DNA of 64,000 nt from CBDCGJ01 sp965238305 (GTDB lineage Bacteria > Pseudomonadota > Alphaproteobacteria > GCA-2731375). Position numbers and translations under genes: made by a program. Shown piece by piece: positions 26,030-33,754 of this stretch. The notes under the pieces are model-generated. The model saw nothing but the letters and a program-made list of their open reading frames with translations, was not told where the DNA came from and searched no databases. The DNA is taken from positions 682,001-746,000 of the forward strand of contig CBDEHK010000001.1 of assembly GCA_965238305.1 (NCBI GenBank), written 5' to 3'. The first letter of the stretch is position 1. Each line of letters begins with the position of its first letter.

Positions 26030-27193
26030 ATGATGTATCGTTTTCTCGCGCCGGGTCTGCTGCTCATCCTGGTGGTTGTGCAGGGCTGTGTCGAGAAGAT
26101 CGAAAAGCCGGCTGCGGTGACCTTAAAGTCGGTATCGTTTGCTGACTTGCCGGGGTGGTCCAGCGATCAGCAGGCGGCGGCGCTGCCGGCAATGGTGCAA
26201 AGTTGTCGCGGCTTTGCCCGCCGTCCAAAAGATCGCCGCCTTACCGGCGCGGTCGAAAAAGCCGGTCAGTATGGCGATTGGAGCCAGATATGCGCCGCCT
26301 TGAAAACACTAACAAGCGGTGATGACGCAGCTGTTCGGGCGTTTGCCGAACGATGGCTGCGGCCTTACGAGGTCGCGGCGCAAGGTGCCAGCCTGTTCAC
26401 CGGGTATTACGAACCCTTGCTGCATGGCAGCCGGCAAAAAACCGGGCCCTATCAACACGCCTTGTTACGCCGCCCGGATGATTTGATCACCGTTAACCTG
26501 GGTGACTTCAAAGACAGTTTGAAGGGCCAACGGGTGGTTGGCCGGGTCGAAAAACAACGCCTGCAACCTTATTACGACCGCCAGGCCATTGAAGCGGGTA
26601 AGATCGACAAGGATCGATACGCCATCGTCTATGTCGACGATCCGGTGGAGGCGTTTTTCCTGCAAATTCAGGGTTCGGGCCGGGTCGCGTTGGCTGGCGG
26701 CGGCGAAGCCCGGATTGGTTATGCGGCGCAGAACGGCCGGCGCTATTACGCCATCGGGCGCGAGCTATTGAAACGCGGAGAGTTGCAGAAAGGCAATGTC
26801 AGCCTGCAATCGATCCGCGCCTGGTTGGCCGATCATCCGGCGCAGGCCCAGGAAATCATGAACACCAATCCCTCCTATGTGTTTTTTCAGGAACAGCAAG
26901 GACCGGGCCCGATCGGCGCCTTTGGTTTGCCGCTGACGCCGGGCCGCTCCCTGGCGGTGGCCCGGAAATTAATTCCGCTGGGTATCCCGATTTGGCTGAC
27001 AACAACCGTGCCGGACCCAAATGACCCGGGCAAACAACTGCCTTATGAAAAGCTGATGCTGGCGCAGGATACCGGCGGTGCCATCAAGGGGCCGGTGCGC
27101 GGCGATATTTTCTTCGGTCATGGGGCCGCTGCGGAGATGCAGGCCGGCCACATGAAATTTCCCGGGCGCTGGTTCCTGTTGCTGCCGAAGTGA
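26030..27193 (+). CDS. mltA: Membrane-bound lytic murein transglycosylase A, lipoprotein
   Basis: 387 residues. A signal peptide with lipobox ends at VVQGC (Cys19 or so), so the protein is lipid-anchored. The MltA domain is seen from FTGYYEPLLHGSRQ through the 3D-type segment VFFQEQQGPGPIGAFGLPLTPGRSLAVARKLIPLG to the end. LMLAQDTGGAIKGPVRGDIFFG holds the catalytic Asp of the family. It cleaves the MurNAc-GlcNAc bond in peptidoglycan, forming 1,6-anhydroMurNAc. Start ATG-ATG at 26030/26033, 11 bases after the Tim44-like gene. Confidence 0.95.
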   Translation: MMYRFLAPGLLLILVVVQGCVEKIEKPAAVTLKSVSFADLPGWSSDQQAAALPAMVQSCRGFARRPKDRRLTGAVEKAGQYGDWSQICAALKTLTSGDDAAVRAFAERWLRPYEVAAQGASLFTGYYEPLLHGSRQKTGPYQHALLRRPDDLITVNLGDFKDSLKGQRVVGRVEKQRLQPYYDRQAIEAGKIDKDRYAIVYVDDPVEAFFLQIQGSGRVALAGGGEARIGYAAQNGRRYYAIGRELLKRGELQKGNVSLQSIRAWLADHPAQAQEIMNTNPSYVFFQEQQGPGPIGAFGLPLTPGRSLAVARKLIPLGIPIWLTTTVPDPNDPGKQLPYEKLMLAQDTGGAIKGPVRGDIFFGHGAAAEMQAGHMKFPGRWFLLLPK

Positions 27194-27273
27194 TTGCCGA
27201 AAAGATTGCTGATTGGTCTGCAAATACGATAGGGTCGGAAGCAAGCTGATCGTGAATGTGGAAATGAAAAAGA

Positions 27274-28053
27274 ATGCCTGAACGCGCCCTCAATGTCGGT
27301 CTGTTGGTGACCTGCCTGGTCGACGCCATGCGACCGAGTATCGGATTTGCCACCGTTAAATTGTTGGAAGACGCGGGCTGCAACGTTTATGTGCCGACGC
27401 AAACCTGCTGCGGCCAACCGGCCTATAATTCCGGCGATCGCCAGGATACGGTGGCGATCGCCAAACAGAATATCGAAATTTTTGAACGTTACGACTATGT
27501 CGTCGCACCGTCGGGGTCGTGTGCCGGCATGGTGATCACGCATTATCCGGAACTCTTCCGCGACGAAGCCAGTTGGGCCGCTCGGGCCCGGCAATTGGCG
27601 ACCAAGACTTTTGAGCTGACGTCGTTCTTGACCGATGTGCTGCAGATCGAAAGCATCAATGCCCGTTATGACGGCAAGGTCACCTATCACGATTCCTGCG
27701 CCGGTCTGCGGGAATTATCGATCCATCGGCAACCGCGCAAACTTTTAGAGAGCGTCGAAGGGCTGGAGCTGACGCCGCTGCCGGCGGGCGAACAATGCTG
27801 CGGCTTTGGCGGCACTTTCTGCATTAAATACAGCGAGATTTCCGACGACATCGTCGACAAAAAAACCGACAATATTATCGCCACAAAAGCCGATTTGTTG
27901 CTGGCCGGCGATCTGGGCTGCTTAATGAATATGGCCGGCAAATTGAAACGCAAAGGCGCCGATATCGAGGTGCGCCATATCGCCGAGGTGCTGGCGGACA
28001 TGACCGATGCGGTGGCGCCCATCGCCGAAAGCGCGGCAGGGGGTAGGCGATGA
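27274..28053 (+). CDS. lutA: (Fe-S)-binding protein LutA/YkgE family
   Basis: 259 residues. Two CCG (Cys-Cys-Gly) domains: TCCGQPAYNSG near residue 43 and EQCCGFGGTFCIKY near 175. This is the LutA part of the LutABC L-lactate oxidation complex, described in Bacillus subtilis and in Shewanella as LldE. The stop overlaps the lutB start by four bases. No lactate permease or lutR-type regulator lies beside it, so lactate as the substrate is inferred from the family. Confidence 0.9.
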   Translation: MPERALNVGLLVTCLVDAMRPSIGFATVKLLEDAGCNVYVPTQTCCGQPAYNSGDRQDTVAIAKQNIEIFERYDYVVAPSGSCAGMVITHYPELFRDEASWAARARQLATKTFELTSFLTDVLQIESINARYDGKVTYHDSCAGLRELSIHRQPRKLLESVEGLELTPLPAGEQCCGFGGTFCIKYSEISDDIVDKKTDNIIATKADLLLAGDLGCLMNMAGKLKRKGADIEVRHIAEVLADMTDAVAPIAESAAGGRR

Positions 28054-29492
28054 AGTTCATGCAGCCGCTGGCCTTCAAGGATAATGTTCCCGATGCCCTG
28101 GCGGATGAAAACCTGCGCGAATCGTTGGGTAAAATGGAACCGGGATTTGTCGCCCGCCGGCGCGAAAGCGTCGAGGAATTGCCCGAATTCGAAAGCCTGC
28201 GCGAACGTGGCCGCGAACTGAAGGACCACGCCCTCAACCATCTTGATTATTATCTCGAGCTGTTTGAAAAAAACTGCAGCCAACAAGGCGGCCAGGTGCA
28301 TTGGTGTTCGACGGCGGACGATGCCCGCCAGGCGATCTTGCAGATTTGTCAGCGGGTCGAGGCCAAAACTGTGACCAAAGGCAAAAGCATGGTGGCGGAA
28401 GAAATTGAACTCAATAGCTTTTTGGAGGCCCATAACATCACGCCGGTGGAAACCGATCTGGGTGAATATATCATCCAACTGGCGGACGAGCCACCAAGCC
28501 ACATCATCGCCCCGGCCATGCACAAGACCAAAGATCAAGTCTCAGATCTATTTCATCAACATCACCCCGAATATGGCCTGCACGAACGGCAGACCGAGCC
28601 CGAAAAAATGATCGACGAGGCCCGCCAGGTGTTGCGGCAAAAATACTACGATGCTGACGTGGGCATTACCGGGGCCAATTTTCTCGTTGCCGAAGCCGGC
28701 TCCTCGATCATCGTCACCAATGAAGGCAATGGCGATCTGACCCAGCTTCTGGGCAAGGTTCATATCGTTATCACGACGATTGAAAAAGTCATGCCGACTT
28801 TGGAAGATGTCAGCACCATCTTGCGCCTGCTGGCGCGCAGTGCAACCGGCCAGGATTTTTCCGCCTATACCTCATTTTCCACCGGACCAAAGCGGGCCGA
28901 AGATTTGGACGGGCCGGAAGAATTCCATGTGGTGATTTTGGACAATGGCCGCTCGTCATTATTGGGCACGGATTTTCAGGAAATGCTGCGCTGTATCAAA
29001 TGCGGCGCCTGCATGAACCATTGCCCGGTCTATCAATCCGTCGGCGGCCACACCTATGGCACGGTTTATGTCGGTCCCATGGGCTCGGTGATCAGCCCGG
29101 CCCTGGACGGGATTTCGACGACCCGGCATCTGCCCAATGCCTCGACCTTTTGCGGCCGCTGCGAAGCTGTCTGTCCGATGAAAATCCCGTTGCCGAAACT
29201 GCTGCGGCGCTGGCGCGAAGTCTCGTTCGAAACCGGACAAGCGCCGGTGGTCGAGCGCTTCGGCATTCAGGCCTGGGCCTGGCTGGCCAAGACGCCTTGG
29301 CTTTATGGCCCGAGTACCCGCCTGGCGATGAGAATTCTGGCCCGCCTGGGTCGCCAGCGCGGCCATTTTCGAAAACTTCCATTGATGCGTGGCTGGACCG
29401 ATGGGCGCGACTTCCCGGCCCCGGAGGGCGATACCTTCCAGGCCCGATGGGCGAAAGAGCGCGGTAAAGGCGCCGGCAAGGTGGTGTTATGA
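28050..29492 (+). CDS. lutB: Iron-sulfur protein LutB/LldF family
   Basis: 480 residues. The N-terminal LUD domain (about 70-295) is followed by two 4Fe-4S motifs, CIKCGACMNHCPVY near 315 and CGRCEAVCPMKIPLPKLL near 367. LutB transfers electrons in the membrane-free lactate oxidase complex. Coupled to lutA and lutC through four-base ATGA-type overlaps on both sides, which argues for stoichiometric synthesis. Confidence 0.93.
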   Translation: MKFMQPLAFKDNVPDALADENLRESLGKMEPGFVARRRESVEELPEFESLRERGRELKDHALNHLDYYLELFEKNCSQQGGQVHWCSTADDARQAILQICQRVEAKTVTKGKSMVAEEIELNSFLEAHNITPVETDLGEYIIQLADEPPSHIIAPAMHKTKDQVSDLFHQHHPEYGLHERQTEPEKMIDEARQVLRQKYYDADVGITGANFLVAEAGSSIIVTNEGNGDLTQLLGKVHIVITTIEKVMPTLEDVSTILRLLARSATGQDFSAYTSFSTGPKRAEDLDGPEEFHVVILDNGRSSLLGTDFQEMLRCIKCGACMNHCPVYQSVGGHTYGTVYVGPMGSVISPALDGISTTRHLPNASTFCGRCEAVCPMKIPLPKLLRRWREVSFETGQAPVVERFGIQAWAWLAKTPWLYGPSTRLAMRILARLGRQRGHFRKLPLMRGWTDGRDFPAPEGDTFQARWAKERGKGAGKVVL

Positions 29493-30190
29493 ACAAACCA
29501 TCGACCAGCAATCCGGCGCGCGAAGCGGTGTTCGCGTCCATCCGCGATGCCTTGGGGCGCGGCGCCATGAGCAAGGATGCGGCGGCCGATCTGGATCGCC
29601 GGGTCAAGGCCCATAAGGCCAGTTTGCGGCCGGCACGGGCCCAGGGCAAGGGTGCAGTGGTGGTCCAGCGTTTTGTTGGCGAAGCCGAAAAAGTCTCCTG
29701 CACCGTGGTCGCTGTCAAAACCACCGACGAAGTCCCAGCGGCAGTGGCGGATTATCTGCGCCAACACAATTTACCCGGCGAAGCGGTCATTGCGCCGGAC
29801 AACTGGTTGGGCGATATGCCGTGGGACAAAGAAGCGATGCTATCGTTACGCCAGGGCGCCTCCGTTGCCACTGACGCGGTCGCCATCACGCCGGCCTTTG
29901 GCGCGGTGGCGGAGACCGGCACCTTGGTGATGACGTCTGGGCCGGCCCATCCGACCTCGCTCAATTTCACGCCGGAAAATCATATTGTGGTGCTGCGGAA
30001 AAGTCAGGTCGTCGCCAGTTACGAAGAAGTCTGGGATCGTCTGCGTAAAGCCCAAAAGAGCAAAGACGATATCCTGCCGCGCAGTGTCAACATGATAACC
30101 GGGCCGTCGCGGACCGGCGATATCGCGATGAAGATTTATCTCGGCGCGCACGGGCCGCGTCGCCTGCATATCGTGTTGGTCGATGACTGA
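29489..30190 (+). CDS. lutC: LutC/YkgG family protein (LUD domain)
   Basis: 233 residues. The LUD domain covers about 85-230 with AFGAVAETGTLVMTSGPAHPTSLNF and PRSVNMITGPSRTGDI, typical of LutC. Third subunit of the L-lactate utilisation complex. It overlaps lutB by four bases and is followed by the Smr gene after 3 bases, so the operon continues beyond the lactate genes. Confidence 0.92.
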   Translation: MNKPSTSNPAREAVFASIRDALGRGAMSKDAAADLDRRVKAHKASLRPARAQGKGAVVVQRFVGEAEKVSCTVVAVKTTDEVPAAVADYLRQHNLPGEAVIAPDNWLGDMPWDKEAMLSLRQGASVATDAVAITPAFGAVAETGTLVMTSGPAHPTSLNFTPENHIVVLRKSQVVASYEEVWDRLRKAQKSKDDILPRSVNMITGPSRTGDIAMKIYLGAHGPRRLHIVLVDD

Positions 30191-30193
30191 GCC

Positions 30194-30772
30194 ATGGCGA
30201 AGAAAAAACCGACAGCCAAGGAAGATGACAAAAATCTGTTCGATCGGGTGATGCAGGAAGTGCAGCCGCTGAGCAAGCGCCCGCCGCCGCGCCATCGCTT
30301 CATGTCGCCGACCGCCGAAACCGCGCCGGCCAAAAATCAAAAAACAAAGAAAAAGCCGCCATCATCGCCAAAGCCCGCCGTGACAAAGCCAACACCTGCC
30401 GCAATTGATAATCCGGGGATCGATAAACGGCAAGCCGAGCGCCTGCGCCGGGGCCAGGTGCAGATCGATGGCCGCCTTGATCTGCATGGCATGAAACAGC
30501 AGGAAGCGCACGACCGGTTGCGGGAGATTATATTTCGCAGCTATGACCGGGGGCAGCGTTGTTTGTTGGTGATCACTGGCAAGGGCAATCGCCGGCGTCG
30601 GGAAGACGCCAGCTTCATGCCGGACCATGACTTGGGCGTACTGAAACGCAATGTGCCGCGCTGGTTGCAGGAGCCGGGGCTGCGCGACAAAGTACTAAGC
30701 GTCAGTGAGGCGCAAGCCCGCCATGGCGGCAGCGGCGCCCTTTATGTCTTGTTACGCCGGCGACGAACATGA
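30194..30772 (+). CDS. Smr/MutS2-C-terminal domain protein
   Basis: 192 residues. A basic, Pro/Lys-rich N-terminal half of about 95 residues precedes the Smr domain, which has RLDLHGMKQQEAHDRL and VITGKGNRRR. Smr domains have endonuclease activity on DNA or, in E. coli SmrB and relatives, on mRNA at collided ribosomes. Stand-alone proteins of this layout are common in Alphaproteobacteria, usually near mltA. Its stop overlaps the XRE gene by four bases. Confidence 0.9.
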   Translation: MAKKKPTAKEDDKNLFDRVMQEVQPLSKRPPPRHRFMSPTAETAPAKNQKTKKKPPSSPKPAVTKPTPAAIDNPGIDKRQAERLRRGQVQIDGRLDLHGMKQQEAHDRLREIIFRSYDRGQRCLLVITGKGNRRRREDASFMPDHDLGVLKRNVPRWLQEPGLRDKVLSVSEAQARHGGSGALYVLLRRRRT

Positions 30773-31125
30773 CCCCCTTTGGCCAACGCATTCGCGAACT
30801 TCGCCAGCAACAGGGTATCACCATGAAAACCCTGGCCGCCGAATTGGAGGTGTCGTCGGCCTATTTATCGGCCCTGGAACATGGTCACCGCGGCCGCCCC
30901 TCGGCGATGTTGGTCGATCGCATTTGCGCCTATTTTGGTTTGATCTGGGACGATGCCGACGAATTGCGCCAGCTGGGTCGCCTCAGCCATCCCCGCATTG
31001 TCATCGATACCGCCGGCCTGAGCCCGGCAGCGACCGAGCTTGCCAACCGCCTGGCCCGCAATATCGGCGATCTTTCGAACGCGCAGATCAAACGATTGCT
31101 AGCGGAATTGTCTGATCACCGTTAG
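30769..31125 (+). CDS. XRE family helix-turn-helix regulator
   Basis: 118 residues. HTH near 14-45 with KTLAAELEVSSAYLSALEHGHRG, a typical XRE/Cro-type recognition region, and a short helical C-terminal tail. Coupled to the Smr gene by a four-base overlap; this smr-xre pair recurs in Alphaproteobacteria. It could control the operon that encodes it. The target is not known. Confidence 0.85.
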   Translation: MTPFGQRIRELRQQQGITMKTLAAELEVSSAYLSALEHGHRGRPSAMLVDRICAYFGLIWDDADELRQLGRLSHPRIVIDTAGLSPAATELANRLARNIGDLSNAQIKRLLAELSDHR

Positions 31126-31130
31126 GCGTC

Positions 31131-31262
31131 ATCCATTGCATCAATCCAACCCGCTTTCATTGTCACTCCTGCGCAGGCAGGAGTCCATGGCAGGGCTAGG
31201 CACGAGCCTTTGAAATTCCATCAATCCAACGATGGATTCCCGCCTTCGCGGGAATGACGAAG
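31131..31262. repeat. REP-like repeat made of two inverted palindromic units
   Basis: Two related hairpins in opposite orientation: ACTCCTGC / GCAGGAGT (31165-31172 and 31177-31184) and ATTCCCGC / GCGGGAAT (31236-31243 and 31248-31255), both with 4-base loops. ATCAATCCAAC occurs at 31140-31150 and 31220-31230. The unit GTCATTCCCGC...GCGGGAATCCA is a well-known type of dispersed intergenic repeat in many proteobacterial genomes. It lies between convergent operons and may also stop transcription. Confidence 0.8.
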
Positions 31263-31319
31263 GGGCGGGCGGGAAAGCTGATTGCAGCTTCCCCGTCGCC
31301 GTTTGTTTGGTGTCGAGGA

Positions 31320-32297
31320 TTACGGTATCAAAACCGTCGAACCGGTGGTCTTGCGATTTTGTAGATCGCTATGGGCTTTCTTGGCGTCTTTCAGCGCATA
31401 GGTTTGATTGACCTCGATCTTAACCGCGCCGGATTTCACCACCTTGAAGAGGCTGCGGGCACAGAGCTCGAGATCTTTGCGGGTCGCCACATAGGAGAAC
31501 AAGGTCGGCCGGGTCAGATAGATCGAGCCTTTGGCGGCCAGAACTGTCGGTGCAATCGACGGCACCGCACCTGACGCATTGCCGTAGGAGACCATCATAC
31601 CGCGCGGCTGCAGACAATCGAGCGAACCGTCCCAAGTCGACTTGCCGACGCCGTCATAGACCACCGGCACGCCGGCCCCTTTGGTCAGGCGTTTAACGGC
31701 TTTGACGAAATCCTGTTTGGCATAATTGATCACATGATCGTATCCATGCGCTTTCGCCAGTTTGATTTTGGCGGTACTACTGGCGGTGCCGATGGCGGTC
31801 ACGCCCAGCGATTTCAACCATTGTCCAGCGATCAGGCCGACCCCGCCGGCGGCGGCATGGAACAACACGGTCTCGCCCTTCCGGGCCCGATAGGTGCGGC
31901 GGATCAGATATTCCGCGGTCATGCCTTTCAACATCATCGCGGCGGCTTCTTCGTCGCTAATGCCAGTGGGAATTTTTAATAAGACATGCGCCGGCATCAC
32001 CCGGGCTTCGGCGTAGGAGCCAAGCGGGCCGCCGGCATAAGCGACCCGGTCGCCGGCCTTGATATGGCTGACGCCGGCACCGACCGCTTCGACAATGCCG
32101 GCACCTTCGCTACCCAGACTGCTTGGCATCGGCAGGGGATAAAGCCCGCTTCGGTGATAGGTGTCGATGTAATTAAGGCCGATGGCGGTGTGGCGGATCA
32201 AAGCCTCGCCCTTTTTTGGCTTGCCGACTTCGACGTCCTGCCACTTCATGACGGAGACGCCGCCTGGTTTTTCGAAACGGATTGCTTTGACTTTCAT
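31320..32297 (-). CDS. qor: NADPH:quinone reductase (zeta-crystallin type)
   Basis: 325-residue zinc-independent medium-chain dehydrogenase. The N-terminal part has GLNYIDTYHRSGLYPLP and GSEGAGIVEAVG, and the Rossmann fold is marked by VLFHAAAGGVGLIAGQWLKSLG. It reduces quinones by one or two electrons with NADPH. No catalytic zinc ligands are seen, as expected for this branch. Single gene on the minus strand with a 90-base gap upstream. Confidence 0.9.
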   Translation of the reverse strand: MKVKAIRFEKPGGVSVMKWQDVEVGKPKKGEALIRHTAIGLNYIDTYHRSGLYPLPMPSSLGSEGAGIVEAVGAGVSHIKAGDRVAYAGGPLGSYAEARVMPAHVLLKIPTGISDEEAAAMMLKGMTAEYLIRRTYRARKGETVLFHAAAGGVGLIAGQWLKSLGVTAIGTASSTAKIKLAKAHGYDHVINYAKQDFVKAVKRLTKGAGVPVVYDGVGKSTWDGSLDCLQPRGMMVSYGNASGAVPSIAPTVLAAKGSIYLTRPTLFSYVATRKDLELCARSLFKVVKSGAVKIEVNQTYALKDAKKAHSDLQNRKTTGSTVLIP

Positions 32298-32387
32298 GGA
32301 CTTGGCTCACTTGTTGTGGGTGTTGGATGCCCGCCATGTTGCGGGGCGCGGGAAGAAATTACAATAGGCATCTAGTCTTTTGGCGCG

Positions 32388-33278
32388 CTAGAGCCGCCAG
32401 ACCGTAAGGACCTGACGCATGCGGGCGGTTGCTTCGTCCTGCACGACGCCGGGCAAGCGGGCGATCAGGCGGCGTGCCGAGAGGCGATATTTATAGGCAT
32501 GGGGATCGTCATGAAGCTGATCGTAAAACCATCTATCGTCGTCAGCGCCGCGATCGGAAAAGTGATGGGCCTGAATATCGGTATTCGCCGCCGCGGTTTC
32601 CATTTGCCGGCAGCAGACGACGTGACGCCACCACTGTTCCAGGCCAGCGCGATAAAGTTCGGATTCGCCAAGGTCGCGCCACAATAGCAAGGCGTCCAGA
32701 TGGGTGACGATATGGATTTTTGAACCGGTGAAAATATAGCGCCGCGCGTCGATTGTTTGATCGCGATAGCGCGGCCGGCTGTCTTTGATCACTTGCATGA
32801 TCATATCGGTCTCATTCGCCGGCGGGCGGTCGGCCATCGCGACGGCGTCATAGTTGGCGACGCCGAAATAGCGATCAAGCTGATCGTGCGCGGCCAGTTC
32901 GCTAAGCCGTTCAAATCCAGTCAAAAGGCGCTCGCTCGCCAGGTTCGGATGGTGGTTCAGGCAATGGGCGGCCAAAGCCAAAAAGATCGTGCCATGACCG
33001 GAATTCCGCAATTGCTGGCTGAGCGGATGTTGCGCTGCCGTCAGCCGTCCCCGCCAATTTTTGTCCGCTGTGCTGGCATCGCTCCAACCGCGGTCCGCCA
33101 AGTAGCTTTGCGCGCGTCCTCGATATTCATTTAAGGTCGGGCTTTCTGACGTCAATTCACCCATCTGGGCGAGCTCTGTGAGGGCCAGCAATCCGGCGCC
33201 GATATGGGCGAAAAACCAGGCATGATCGCCGCTGGCGGCCATGGCGGAAAGCGCTAGTTTGACGTCAGTGGTCGACAT
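32388..33278 (-). CDS. Uncharacterised protein
   Basis: 296 residues, soluble and mostly helical by composition, rich in Trp and His. I do not recognise a family. Visible stretches include DHAWFFAHIGAGLLALTEL near the N-terminus, RYFGVANYDAVAMADRPPAN in the middle and DDDRWFYDQLHDDPHAYKYR near the C-terminus. No signal peptide. The stop-to-start gap from the upstream ogt gene is 2 bases, so the two are cotranscribed. Coding character (codon use and minus-strand frame) fits its neighbours. It holds two TGACGTCA octamers, at 33147 and 33260. Confidence 0.7.
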   Translation of the reverse strand: MSTTDVKLALSAMAASGDHAWFFAHIGAGLLALTELAQMGELTSESPTLNEYRGRAQSYLADRGWSDASTADKNWRGRLTAAQHPLSQQLRNSGHGTIFLALAAHCLNHHPNLASERLLTGFERLSELAAHDQLDRYFGVANYDAVAMADRPPANETDMIMQVIKDSRPRYRDQTIDARRYIFTGSKIHIVTHLDALLLWRDLGESELYRAGLEQWWRHVVCCRQMETAAANTDIQAHHFSDRGADDDRWFYDQLHDDPHAYKYRLSARRLIARLPGVVQDEATARMRQVLTVWRL

Positions 33279-33280
33279 GA

Positions 33281-33727
33281 TTAAAGCAACACGCCCTCAA
33301 ACCGCAGCAGCTCGACTTTGGTCTCGACCCCGCCCTGGCCGGAAAAACCGCCCAAGCCATTGGCGGCGACAATCCGGTGGCAGGGAATGATAACGGGAAT
33401 GGGATTGGCGCCGCAGGCCATGCCGACGGCGCGGGCGGCGCTGTTCAAAGTATCGGATAAGTCGCCATAGGTTTTTGTCGCACCCTTGGGGATCTTCAAC
33501 ATTTCACGCCAAACCGCTTTTTGAAAAGGCGTGCCTTCGGGCCTCAGCGGCAGGTCGAAGTCGTCCCGTTGATCGTCAAAATAGTCATTCAGTTGTTGTA
33601 TCGCTTGGTCGAGCAGCGGTGTCGGGGTCTGATCCCGGCCCCAACCCCAATCGAGGCCGATAATCTTACCGTCTTCTTCGCTGACCGTCAGGTCGCCAAC
33701 TGGGCTATGGGTTGAAAGTTGTGGCAT
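33281..33727 (-). CDS. ogt: Methylated-DNA--[protein]-cysteine S-methyltransferase
   Basis: 148 residues. The methyl-accepting Cys is in IIPCHRIV, followed by NGLGGFSGQGGVETK. GTPFQKAVWREMLKIPKG is the DNA-binding helix region. It removes O6-methylguanine and O4-methylthymine lesions, and is Ogt-like rather than Ada because no Ada N-terminal domain is present. It precedes the uncharacterised gene at 32388 with 2 bases between. Confidence 0.93.
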   Translation of the reverse strand: MPQLSTHSPVGDLTVSEEDGKIIGLDWGWGRDQTPTPLLDQAIQQLNDYFDDQRDDFDLPLRPEGTPFQKAVWREMLKIPKGATKTYGDLSDTLNSAARAVGMACGANPIPVIIPCHRIVAANGLGGFSGQGGVETKVELLRFEGVLL

Positions 33728-33754
33728 GGTGCGCAGCCCTTTCTATGGTTTGGT

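Noticed and set aside
27687..28538. 283-codon open frame on the minus strand
   Set aside because: Antisense to lutA-lutB, which have clear Fe-S motifs.
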